This document shows, piece after piece, positions 1 through 4,471 of a stretch of DNA of 7,084 nucleotides. Source of the stretch: Candidatus Poseidoniaceae archaeon (GTDB lineage Archaea > Thermoplasmatota > Poseidoniia > Poseidoniales > Poseidoniaceae); contig JAKURJ010000085.1 of the NCBI GenBank assembly GCA_022452125.1, positions 1-7,084 of the forward strand. The letters are read 5' to 3'. The notes under the pieces were generated by a model, which was not told the origin of the DNA, did no database searches, and was given only the letters and a program-made list of their open reading frames with translations. Position 1 is the first letter of the stretch. Each line of letters begins with the position of its first letter. A program made the position numbers and the translations under genes.

Positions 1-43
1 GCAGCAAAGGCAAGGTCGCCGTCAGAAAAAGAAGCGTAATTGA
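1..43 (+). other. Possible 3' end of a convergent plus-strand gene
   Basis: Only 43 bases precede the stop of the proline dehydrogenase gene, so no gene can be identified. Two plus-strand frames end here. One is a strongly basic tail (QQRQGRRQKKKRN) stopping with TGA at 41-43, exactly abutting the reverse-complement stop of the proline dehydrogenase gene at 44-46. The other (AAKARSPSEKEA) stops with TAA at 37-39. The abutting-stop arrangement also occurs at 2896-2901, so a convergent gene ending here is plausible. Which frame is used, and what it encodes, cannot be told from this window. Confidence 0.25.
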
Positions 44-1021
44 TCACGGCCTATTCGTCCATGGCATCAAGAACGCTTTAGCAACCTGGGTGCCAATAGT
101 GGGGTTCTCTTTCAATCTTCGAATGGAGTATTCGTACCACTTTTCTCCGTACGGAATGTAGACCCGAGTCCTGTGACCTTTTGCACACAACTTACGCCGC
201 ATTGGGCCCCTAACACCCAGAAGCATCTGGAATTCATACCCTGGGCCTTTTTGCCTTCTTTTTGGACCAGCATTCTCTCGTGGGTCATCATTGGTGGGTC
301 CCATTCCTCTTTTTTCGAGAGCAGTAAGAGTGTGATTAATCACAGGGTAATCATGGCTTGCGATTCCGACATAAGCCCCAGAATCTAGCATTGCATCGAT
401 AGATTGGTTTGTAGCATCGATAATTGGTTGGCGCTCTGTATGAGAAATTTCAGAAGGTTCTAGATAGATCCCCTTACAGATTCTATAATCCGCATTTGGT
501 CCTAATTTATCTGCAACATTTTGGATATCATCTAGAGTGCGGAATAGGCGGCCTTGCAATACAACTCCAACATTTGTCAAGCCTTTTTCATGCATCTCTA
601 ACATGACCTGAATAGTATCATCTGTAACTCTGTGGTCTTCCATATCCAACCGCACAAACATGTCATGACCGTGTGCCATTCGAACAAGGGTTTCGATATT
701 TTCCATCCCTTTCTCTCTATCCAGAAGAAGTCCGAATGCAGTGGGCTTGATTGACAAATTAGAATCGAAATCGTTCTCGATAATTGCAGTTACAACTCGC
801 TTATATTCTTCTAGGAAAAATGTTGCTTCTTCCATTGAACTTATTTCCTCACCGAGAACATCGATAGTGAAACATGCCCCTTCTTTCGATAAACGGTGCA
901 TCACTTTCACCGCATCTTGTAATCTTGGCCCTGCCACATATCGTCGACTAACCCAGCCAACGAACCATCGTGGCATCCTGATGGTCATCGCGACCACCAT
1001 GCGTGAGAACCACCCGACCAT
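44..1021 (-). CDS. Proline dehydrogenase (monofunctional PRODH, FAD-dependent)
   Basis: Oxidises L-proline to delta-1-pyrroline-5-carboxylate on an FAD-bound TIM barrel, passing electrons to the membrane quinone pool; this is the first step of proline catabolism. Counting from an alternative TTG at 1036, family motifs run in order: RRYVAG (31-36), DVLGEE (59-64), SIKPTAFG (95-102), VRLDMED (128-134), RICKGIYLEP (185-194), GIASHD (224-229), YEFQMLLGVR (267-276), and the C-terminal YGEKWYEYSIRRLKENP block, whose paired arginines bind the proline carboxylate in the family. At about 325 residues it is a complete monofunctional enzyme of the thermophile/Gram-positive type, without a fused P5C dehydrogenase. 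I chose the ATG at 1021 because AGGA (1031-1028) lies 6 nt before it; TTG at 1036 is the alternative. The gene follows dtdA by 34 nt and is probably cotranscribed. An insertion of about 15-18 charged or Gly/Pro-rich residues lies between GIASHD and YEFQ. No P5C dehydrogenase gene is in the window. Family certain, exact start less so. Confidence 0.93.
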   Translation of the reverse strand: MVGWFSRMVVAMTIRMPRWFVGWVSRRYVAGPRLQDAVKVMHRLSKEGACFTIDVLGEEISSMEEATFFLEEYKRVVTAIIENDFDSNLSIKPTAFGLLLDREKGMENIETLVRMAHGHDMFVRLDMEDHRVTDDTIQVMLEMHEKGLTNVGVVLQGRLFRTLDDIQNVADKLGPNADYRICKGIYLEPSEISHTERQPIIDATNQSIDAMLDSGAYVGIASHDYPVINHTLTALEKRGMGPTNDDPRENAGPKRRQKGPGYEFQMLLGVRGPMRRKLCAKGHRTRVYIPYGEKWYEYSIRRLKENPTIGTQVAKAFLMPWTNRP

Positions 1022-1055
1022 GCATGTTCCTAGCAACGGAGATTCTTGACCGTTT

Positions 1056-1970
1056 TCATCCTATGATTTCTGCTCTTTTCAACAATGGAACATCTAATTC
1101 TTCTAACAATTCTCGAATCGCTTGCCTTTGCCAACCCTTGAACGCCTTTTTGTCCATGCTGCAGACCACCTCTCCACCAGGGAATGCCGATTTAGTGGAC
1201 GAAATTGCCTTGCGTATACTATTTTCCCACATTCCGGAAACATTGTCATTTTCGTCTTTTGAAAATGGAAGGGCGTACGTTGCAAGCATGTGTCCAATCC
1301 AAACATCTTCATGGGATGCTAAGAGATTGCCCCTAGGCGCATAGTGACCACCACCTAGAGTCACAACAACACGGCCATTACCTTCCCAGTTTCCTAAGCC
1401 TAAACCTCCATCAAGACCTAAGCCTCGATAAATAATTCCAGCCAATAATTTAGCTGCACCCATGTGGCCCCATGTCTCCGCAGTAGAACCTATTTCGATG
1501 AATAAAGAAGGTGTTTCAATCCAAGGCCCATGGTGTGTTGTCTCCAAAGATAGGTCGAACTCATCCATATTTTCAGCAACCCGATTTAGTTCACGCCACC
1601 ATGCAGCAATTCTAGGATTGGGTGGTGGACAGTCTGCCGCTCTGCCACCGTATTCTGGAACTTCATCATTGGGAACCTGCATTGTACCTATTGGGTGAAG
1701 TGTAAGCGAAGCGTTTCCGCTTGCGGCAGAATGACGCGACGGGAAAATCACCTCACTAGGATTTTCACCAGTAGCTTTGTGCCATCTTTTGTCGAGGTCG
1801 TCTTCCCACAAGCAGCCATCTTTTACCCACCACATTCGAGCATGCTTGTAAGAATACGCAGGCATACCTTCCACTGACCCGATTTCTTGCCAATCGCATA
1901 ATTTTAGCAATTCATCGGCTTGGTTTGTCGAAGCAATGTCGCCTCCTGAAACCAAAATTAGGCTGACCAT
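1056..1970 (-). CDS. dtdA: D-aminoacyl-tRNA deacylase, archaeal/plant DTD2 type (DtdA)
   Basis: Cytoplasmic, metal-dependent hydrolase that removes D-amino acids, classically D-tyrosine, mischarged on tRNA. This is the chirality proofreading enzyme of archaea and plants (GEK1/DTD2 fold), unrelated to bacterial DTD. The 304-residue product shows the family signatures in order: SRHSAASG (78-85), LTLHPIG (89-95), ETTHHGP (143-149), EIGSTAETW (159-167), GGGHYAPR (206-213) and GHMLATYAL (226-234). The conserved His/Glu residues in these blocks are the expected metal and catalytic ligands. A glycine-rich stretch (DGGLGLGNWEGNGR, about 187-200) sits where many homologues have a short loop. The length is near the family norm. 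Translation starts at ATG 1970. No Shine-Dalgarno sequence precedes it, which fits a first gene on a short-leader or leaderless transcript. The proline dehydrogenase gene follows closely on the same strand, and a plus-strand gene diverges 64 bp away. Confidence 0.95.
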   Translation of the reverse strand: MVSLILVSGGDIASTNQADELLKLCDWQEIGSVEGMPAYSYKHARMWWVKDGCLWEDDLDKRWHKATGENPSEVIFPSRHSAASGNASLTLHPIGTMQVPNDEVPEYGGRAADCPPPNPRIAAWWRELNRVAENMDEFDLSLETTHHGPWIETPSLFIEIGSTAETWGHMGAAKLLAGIIYRGLGLDGGLGLGNWEGNGRVVVTLGGGHYAPRGNLLASHEDVWIGHMLATYALPFSKDENDNVSGMWENSIRKAISSTKSAFPGGEVVCSMDKKAFKGWQRQAIRELLEELDVPLLKRAEIIG

Positions 1971-2034
1971 GGGACGGCGTACAGATGATGTTTATTGAAG
2001 GAATTGTTACATCCCTCTTCCATTTGGCACAATC
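1971..2034. promoter_or_regulatory. Divergent intergenic region between dtdA and the propeller gene
   Basis: These 64 bp must hold the promoters for both flanking genes. Neither start codon has a Shine-Dalgarno sequence, so both messages may be leaderless or have very short leaders. The only TATA-like, AT-rich stretch is TTTATTGAAG at 1991-2000. Its complement (TTCAATAAA) is centred about 24-26 bp upstream of the dtdA ATG, the expected TATA distance for leaderless initiation. For the plus-strand gene it would give a leader of roughly 15 nt. The element departs from the archaeal TATA consensus, so its assignment is tentative; the region being the promoter follows from the gene layout. Confidence 0.4.
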
Positions 2035-2898
2035 ATGTCGAACGCTCCGTGGAAGATTTTCCATCAAGACGGGAGTGAAATCATCATCGATGTAGATGGC
2101 GGAATTACGATTGGCGGACATACGGCATCTCCGTTCCCAACAGATATTACACATGCTGCAATGTGTGATGCGGGATTGGTTGCAACATGGGTAGATCACG
2201 AGTTACGATTGGCAAGAATGGCACTTTTGCCACTGACTGAGAAATTGGAAGATGGTATTACAAAAGCTGAACTCAGACTAAATCGCAATACAGCAATGGT
2301 TGTTGGAGCAACATGGTGTCACATAATTGATGCAGAACCTTTGGCACTCTGCGCAAAAGATGACAAAATTATCTTCGCACTTTGGATGCGAGGACTGTAT
2401 TGTGTCGACTCACAGGATAACGAAGTTTGGAGGTTACCGCTATTCGAATCCAAAGAAAAAGCTCCGCCAAGGTCTGATGAAATTGCAGCCATTTCAATCC
2501 TTGAAGAAGATGTAGTAGTATGGACAAGAGGAGGGAAATATCGTAAAATATCGCTCAGTAGTGGCGAGATAATGGTTGAAAAAACACTTGAGATTGAATG
2601 CGATCTGGAAGATGTTTTCAACCACGGAGAAAAGTTTCTACTATCGTCTAAAGATGGTTGGACTTGGGAATTTGAAAATGAGCAAATTACCGTCGCACGA
2701 AAATTACGAGGCACCATTCAAGATGCAGTTTTCGATGGCGATGATTGGAGAATAATCTCATGGAGAGATGACCTGATGTTACGAGGGGATTCTGTTCGAA
2801 GATACGACCTAGGCGTCCAGCTAATCAAAAAAGACAATGTCTGGATGGTATTAGATAACCAAGGCAACTTTAGTCGCCACATGAGCAAATCAGAATGA
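2035..2898 (+). CDS. Unrecognised protein with beta-propeller-like (PQQ/WD-like) repeats
   Basis: I do not recognise this 287-residue protein by name. It has no signal peptide or membrane segment, so it is probably cytoplasmic. From about residue 110 to the end it shows repeated short beta-strand units rich in Trp and Asp/Gly turns: FALWMRGLYCVDSQDNEVW (114-132), VVVWTRGGKYRKISLSSGE (160-178), FLLSSKDGWTWEF (201-213), DWRIISWRDDLML (237-249) and NVWMVLDNQGNF (268-279). These resemble blades of a PQQ- or WD-like propeller, as inferred by eye. The N-terminal half (EIIIDVDGGITIGGH, 15-29) could form further blades. The protein is acidic and codon use resembles its neighbours, arguing against recent transfer. 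Translation starts at ATG 2035 with no Shine-Dalgarno site. It diverges from dtdA, and its TGA abuts the rps27ae stop on the opposite strand. The long uninterrupted frame and protein-like composition make it a real gene; its function is unknown. Confidence 0.85.
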   Translation: MSNAPWKIFHQDGSEIIIDVDGGITIGGHTASPFPTDITHAAMCDAGLVATWVDHELRLARMALLPLTEKLEDGITKAELRLNRNTAMVVGATWCHIIDAEPLALCAKDDKIIFALWMRGLYCVDSQDNEVWRLPLFESKEKAPPRSDEIAAISILEEDVVVWTRGGKYRKISLSSGEIMVEKTLEIECDLEDVFNHGEKFLLSSKDGWTWEFENEQITVARKLRGTIQDAVFDGDDWRIISWRDDLMLRGDSVRRYDLGVQLIKKDNVWMVLDNQGNFSRHMSKSE

Positions 2899-3069
2899 TT
2901 ACTCAATCTTGACTGTGTATCCGCAGCGGCCACATGATTTGCGGTCAGCGTGAACCGCAAGGAATACTCCTGGGCCACATTGTGGGCAAAACTCTGCCTT
3001 GCGGACTAACTTTCCATCTTCGACACCATACTTGGACCATTTTGCACTAGCGTTTGGGCTGGACATCAT
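2899..3069 (-). CDS. rps27ae: Small ribosomal subunit protein S27ae (eS31)
   Basis: Zinc-ribbon protein of the archaeal/eukaryotic small ribosomal subunit; in eukaryotes it is made as the ubiquitin fusion eS31. The 56-residue product was translated by hand. It has W11 and Y14 in the usual N-terminal strand, followed by [25 protein letters not shown] split over two CxxC pairs: Cys28/Cys31 and Cys46/Cys49. This matches the archaeal family in length and in the CPxCGPGVF...CGxCGYT pattern. Two adjacent in-frame ATGs exist, 3069-3067 and 3066-3064. The first overlaps the rps24e stop as ATGA and lies 4 nt after a perfect GGAGGTGA, so it is taken as the start. This is the last gene of the rpo7-spt4-rps24e-rps27ae cluster. 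Its TAA (2901-2899) touches the TGA of the convergent propeller gene with no intervening base. Confidence 0.95.
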   Translation of the reverse strand: MMSSPNASAKWSKYGVEDGKLVRKAEFCPQCGPGVFLAVHADRKSCGRCGYTVKIE

Positions 3070-3407
3070 TCCTCACCTCCAGAAACATCTTCTGATTCAG
3101 CTGGTACCTCTTCAGGTTCAGCGCTTGCAGAACGAAGTTCAGCATATCTTTCGTGCATGTAACTTGGTTCAACTTTCATCGATTCCTTATCGGAATAAAC
3201 CAGTCCTAGTCCTGTGGTAGAACCCATTCCGAATCGGGTCTTTACATCTTTAATCACAATTAATTCACGATTAGAACCTGGTTCAATAGAAGCAATTCCA
3301 TTCAGCATTTCTGCACGAGAAGGAGTTGCTGAACCTTCGTGGTTCCAGCGGAATTCAATCTCTACTCTGTTTAACAGTGGGTTTTCCTTGCGGTCAATAA
3401 TTTCCAT
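3066..3407 (-). CDS. rps24e: Small ribosomal subunit protein S24e (eS24)
   Basis: Small-subunit ribosomal protein shared by archaea and eukaryotes. The 113-residue product begins [14 protein letters not shown] (1-14), then [17 protein letters not shown] (18-34), [21 protein letters not shown] split across 51-71, and [11 protein letters not shown] (78-88). These are the hallmark S24e blocks: ENPLL-R, HEG-ATPSR, T-FG-G-TTG-A/L-VY and EP-Y. After about residue 95 there is an acidic, Pro/Ser-rich tail (95-113, many Glu) that extends past the core fold; such tails are variable among archaea. The start is ATG 3407, preceded by AGGAGG at 3420-3415 with 7-nt spacing, and that site begins directly after the spt4 stop. 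The last codons (GGA GGT GAG GAA TGA) double as the ribosome-binding site of rps27ae, and the two genes overlap by 4 nt. Confidence 0.96.
   Translation of the reverse strand: MEIIDRKENPLLNRVEIEFRWNHEGSATPSRAEMLNGIASIEPGSNRELIVIKDVKTRFGMGSTTGLGLVYSDKESMKVEPSYMHERYAELRSASAEPEEVPAESEDVSGGEE
3073..3080 (-). promoter_or_regulatory. Shine-Dalgarno site of rps27ae, inside rps24e
   Basis: On the minus strand this reads GGAGGTGA, a full 8-base match to the expected archaeal 16S anti-Shine-Dalgarno (UCACCUCC). It lies 3 nt before the final Glu codon's AATG junction, so the ATG at 3069 is 6 nt past GGAGG. The same bases encode the Gly-Gly-Glu end of S24e, which indicates tight translational coupling. 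Confidence 0.85.
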
Positions 3408-3414
3408 TTCTATT

Positions 3415-3420
3415 CCTCCT
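3415..3420 (-). promoter_or_regulatory. Shine-Dalgarno site of rps24e
   Basis: AGGAGG on the minus strand, starting immediately after the TGA of spt4 (3423-3421) and 7 nt before the ATG at 3407. It fixes the rps24e start and fills nearly half of the 13-nt gap between the two genes. Confidence 0.85.
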
Positions 3421-3624
3421 TCAGCGGATGTTCACCTTGAGTGCGTAATTTCCTGGATACTCAATTTTGAGTCTCTTTGCGATTTCTGATCGAGATGGAT
3501 CCATTATGACAACATATCCAGTCCAATCTGAGGAAACTGGAGCTGATGGATGATTTGGACATTGGTCAACACCATCTGCGAGAATCATGTGGCATTCACT
3601 GCATGCAAAAGGGTTCTTTGCCAT
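3421..3624 (-). CDS. spt4: Transcription elongation factor Spt4 (RpoE'')
   Basis: Zinc-ribbon partner of Spt5 (NusG homologue). The Spt4/5 heterodimer closes the RNA polymerase clamp over DNA and promotes processivity. The 67-residue product has the archaeal Spt4 plan: MAKNPFACSECHMIL (1-15), a second zinc half-site CPNH (22-25), DWTGYVVIMDP (33-43), SEIAKRL (46-52) and PGNYALKV (57-64). Full-length for archaeal Spt4. The zinc ligands are Cys8, Cys11, Cys22 and apparently His25, where most homologues have a fourth Cys. The start is ATG 3624, preceded by AGGAG at 3638-3634, and the gene follows the rpo7 stop by 15 nt. It is translated between rpo7 and rps24e in a cluster widespread in Euryarchaeota, so the identification is secure despite the ligand change. 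Confidence 0.95.
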   Translation of the reverse strand: MAKNPFACSECHMILADGVDQCPNHPSAPVSSDWTGYVVIMDPSRSEIAKRLKIEYPGNYALKVNIR

Positions 3625-3633
3625 TCATTTCCA

Positions 3634-3638
3634 CTCCT
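3634..3638 (-). promoter_or_regulatory. Shine-Dalgarno site of spt4
   Basis: AGGAG on the minus strand, one base after the rpo7 TGA (3642-3640) and 9 nt before the spt4 ATG at 3624. An out-of-frame ATG at 3628-3626 lies between them and opens no plausible protein. Confidence 0.7.
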
Positions 3639-3639
3639 A

Positions 3640-4191
3640 TCAATTTTGGTCCTCATGAATCCAATCATGACTTCCCAAACCAGTTTGCTTGCAAGTAAGA
3701 CCAATCTTTGAGCGACGTGGGTCGCTTGTATCTGGGGAAAGGGAAACGATTCTTGCACGGACTGAACTTCCTACTCCTAGTTTGCGCCCGCTTTGGCGAC
3801 CTTCTAGAAGACCCATTCCAGCGTTGATGTCGACGTGATCTTCCATGATTTGCGACTTGTGAAGAAGTGCTTCCATTGGTCCGATTCTTACGAATGCGCC
3901 GAAGTCGTTGACTTCAGAAACTGCACCTTCAACGACCTCGTAGTCATCAATGCAGAATAGAACAGCATCAAAGCGTACTCTTTGGTAAATTGCACCATCG
4001 CCGTGAATAATTCGCCCTCTATCGATAGGCTCGTGGTTTGAAGTAACCAAAACGAAGCGGTTGTTATCGTCAAATCGACCTTCGAATGCAGATGCAGCCA
4101 AACGGTCAATGTGCGCGTTTAGTGACTTATCCTTGCGAATGTACTCTGCAGGGATACGAATGGTGTCCTCTTTAGTGACAACTTTGTACAT
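3640..4191 (-). CDS. rpo7: DNA-directed RNA polymerase subunit Rpo7 (RpoE')
   Basis: Archaeal RNA polymerase stalk subunit, homologous to eukaryotic Rpb7. With Rpo4 it forms the stalk that binds nascent RNA and aids open-complex formation. The 183-residue product matches the family end to end. The N-terminal tip/RNP domain starts MYKVVTKEDTIRIPAEY (1-17) and includes FEGRFD (36-41) and GRIIHGDGAIY (59-69). The S1 RNA-binding domain spans about 82-168, with VVEGAVSEVNDFGAFVRIGP (86-105), LLHKSQIMED (109-118), VRARIVSLS (144-152) and SKIGLTCKQTGLG (161-173). The start is ATG 4191, with GAGGTGA at 4202-4196 just upstream. It is the first gene of the minus-strand cluster and diverges from the large secreted-protein gene. 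Also called rpoE1. Confidence 0.97.
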   Translation of the reverse strand: MYKVVTKEDTIRIPAEYIRKDKSLNAHIDRLAASAFEGRFDDNNRFVLVTSNHEPIDRGRIIHGDGAIYQRVRFDAVLFCIDDYEVVEGAVSEVNDFGAFVRIGPMEALLHKSQIMEDHVDINAGMGLLEGRQSGRKLGVGSSVRARIVSLSPDTSDPRRSKIGLTCKQTGLGSHDWIHEDQN

Positions 4192-4195
4192 TTTT

Positions 4196-4202
4196 TCACC
4201 TC
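4196..4202 (-). promoter_or_regulatory. Shine-Dalgarno site of rpo7
   Basis: GAGGTGA on the minus strand, followed by four A residues and then the ATG at 4191. Its presence shows that the rpo7 message has a 5' leader and is not leaderless, so the promoter must lie further upstream in the intergenic region. Confidence 0.8.
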
Positions 4203-4226
4203 TTTTATCTCGCCCGAATTATTACC

Positions 4227-4263
4227 GAAGGACGATTGAGGCTCTGTACCTCATCCGTCCTTC
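4227..4263 (-). repeat. Long imperfect hairpin upstream of rpo7
   Basis: Outer arms GAAGGACG (4227-4234) and CGTCCTTC (4256-4263) pair over 8 bp. Inner arms TGAGG (4237-4241) and CCTCA (4249-4253) pair over 5 bp around a 7-nt loop (4242-4248). As minus-strand RNA there is one more G-U pair (4255/4235) and only a single A-A mismatch, giving about 14 pairs. As plus-strand RNA those two positions are both mismatched. The asymmetry favours function as RNA in the rpo7 leader, 25 nt before its Shine-Dalgarno site. A protein-binding operator is the alternative. The pairing is certain; its role is inferred. Confidence 0.6.
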
Positions 4264-4269
4264 ACCGGC

Positions 4270-4353
4270 AATGCCTCGGGAGAGAAGTGACCGAAGTCAT
4301 TCACGCCACCAGCGACCCCTATTTGAATGATACCCCACCTAAATCGAGGCATT
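4270..4353. repeat. 9-bp inverted repeat enclosing a UUCG-capped stem
   Basis: AATGCCTCG (4270-4278) and CGAGGCATT (4345-4353) are perfect reverse complements 66 bp apart. Between them, TGAC-CGAA-GTCA (4288-4299) reads on the minus strand as UGAC-UUCG-GUCA, a canonical c(UUCG)g tetraloop hairpin. Together with the hairpin at 4227-4263 this could form a compact minus-strand RNA of about 125 nt. A chance 9-bp repeat at this spacing is not excluded. Confidence 0.4.
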
Positions 4354-4407
4354 AATCCAATATTTGCCGATATTCCGCAGTCAAAAACGATGTGATTTAT
4401 CGCTTTC

Positions 4408-4436
4408 TTATGGGCCCGTAGGGCCCAAAGCCATAA
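4408..4436. repeat. Inverted repeat with paired GGGCCC palindromes
   Basis: TTATGG (4408-4413) pairs with CCATAA (4431-4436), and inside it GCCC (4414-4417) pairs with GGGC (4421-4424) around GTA. The hexamer GGGCCC occurs twice (4412-4417 and 4421-4426), separated by 3 bp. In the leader of the plus-strand gene it could form a stem about 35 nt before the start codon. As DNA it could be a dimeric-protein operator. Confidence 0.4.
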
Positions 4437-4448
4437 CTACCCCGAAGG

Positions 4449-4465
4449 CCCCACTAATATTGGGG
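4449..4465 (+). repeat. Short hairpin just before the secreted-protein start codon
   Basis: CCCCA (4449-4453) and TGGGG (4461-4465) form a 5-bp stem with a 7-nt AT-rich loop, ending 6 nt before the ATG at 4472. The 3' arm is the only purine-rich stretch that could act as a ribosome-binding site (GGGGAAG), so folding would hide it. A role in translational control is inference. Confidence 0.4.
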
Positions 4466-4471
4466 AAGCGT

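Larger units (their letters stand above)
4192..4471. promoter_or_regulatory. Divergent intergenic region between rpo7 and the secreted-protein gene
   Basis: These 280 bp hold no convincing coding sequence and must contain two divergent promoters. The half near rpo7 is rich in inverted repeats (4227-4263 and 4270-4353). The middle is AT-rich: an AATAT...ATATT repeat at 4359-4374 and GATTTATC at 4394-4401 are TATA-like on either strand. The half near 4472 has GC hairpins at 4408-4436 and 4449-4465. I found no tRNA, no T-arm TTCRA signature and no known riboswitch. Exact promoter elements cannot be assigned by eye. Confidence 0.55.

Noticed and set aside
741..1344. Overlapping plus-strand frames of 102 and 113 residues across the dtdA/proline dehydrogenase junction
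   Set aside because: They run antisense to two confidently identified enzymes and have no recognisable motifs.
2718..2978. 86-residue minus-strand frame over the propeller/rps27ae junction
   Set aside because: It overlaps the real rps27ae gene in another frame and is antisense to the propeller gene; no family match seen.
4227..4263. Intrinsic terminator
   Set aside because: The hairpin lies between two divergent start codons and has no following T-run on either strand, so there is no upstream transcript for it to end.
4061..4330. 89-residue plus-strand open frame overlapping rpo7
   Set aside because: Mostly antisense to rpo7, with low-complexity basic composition and no family resemblance; a shadow frame.
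4226..4353. tRNA or 5S rRNA gene in the structured intergenic region
   Set aside because: The 9-bp closing stem looked like an acceptor arm, but there is no T-arm consensus, no D-arm and no five-base T stem next to the 3' arm. The sequence does not resemble archaeal 5S rRNA.
4394..4402. TATA box GATTTATCG for the secreted-protein gene or rpo7
   Set aside because: AT-rich and at a possible distance, but it departs from the archaeal consensus and several similar AT-rich words lie nearby, so it was not listed as a feature of its own.
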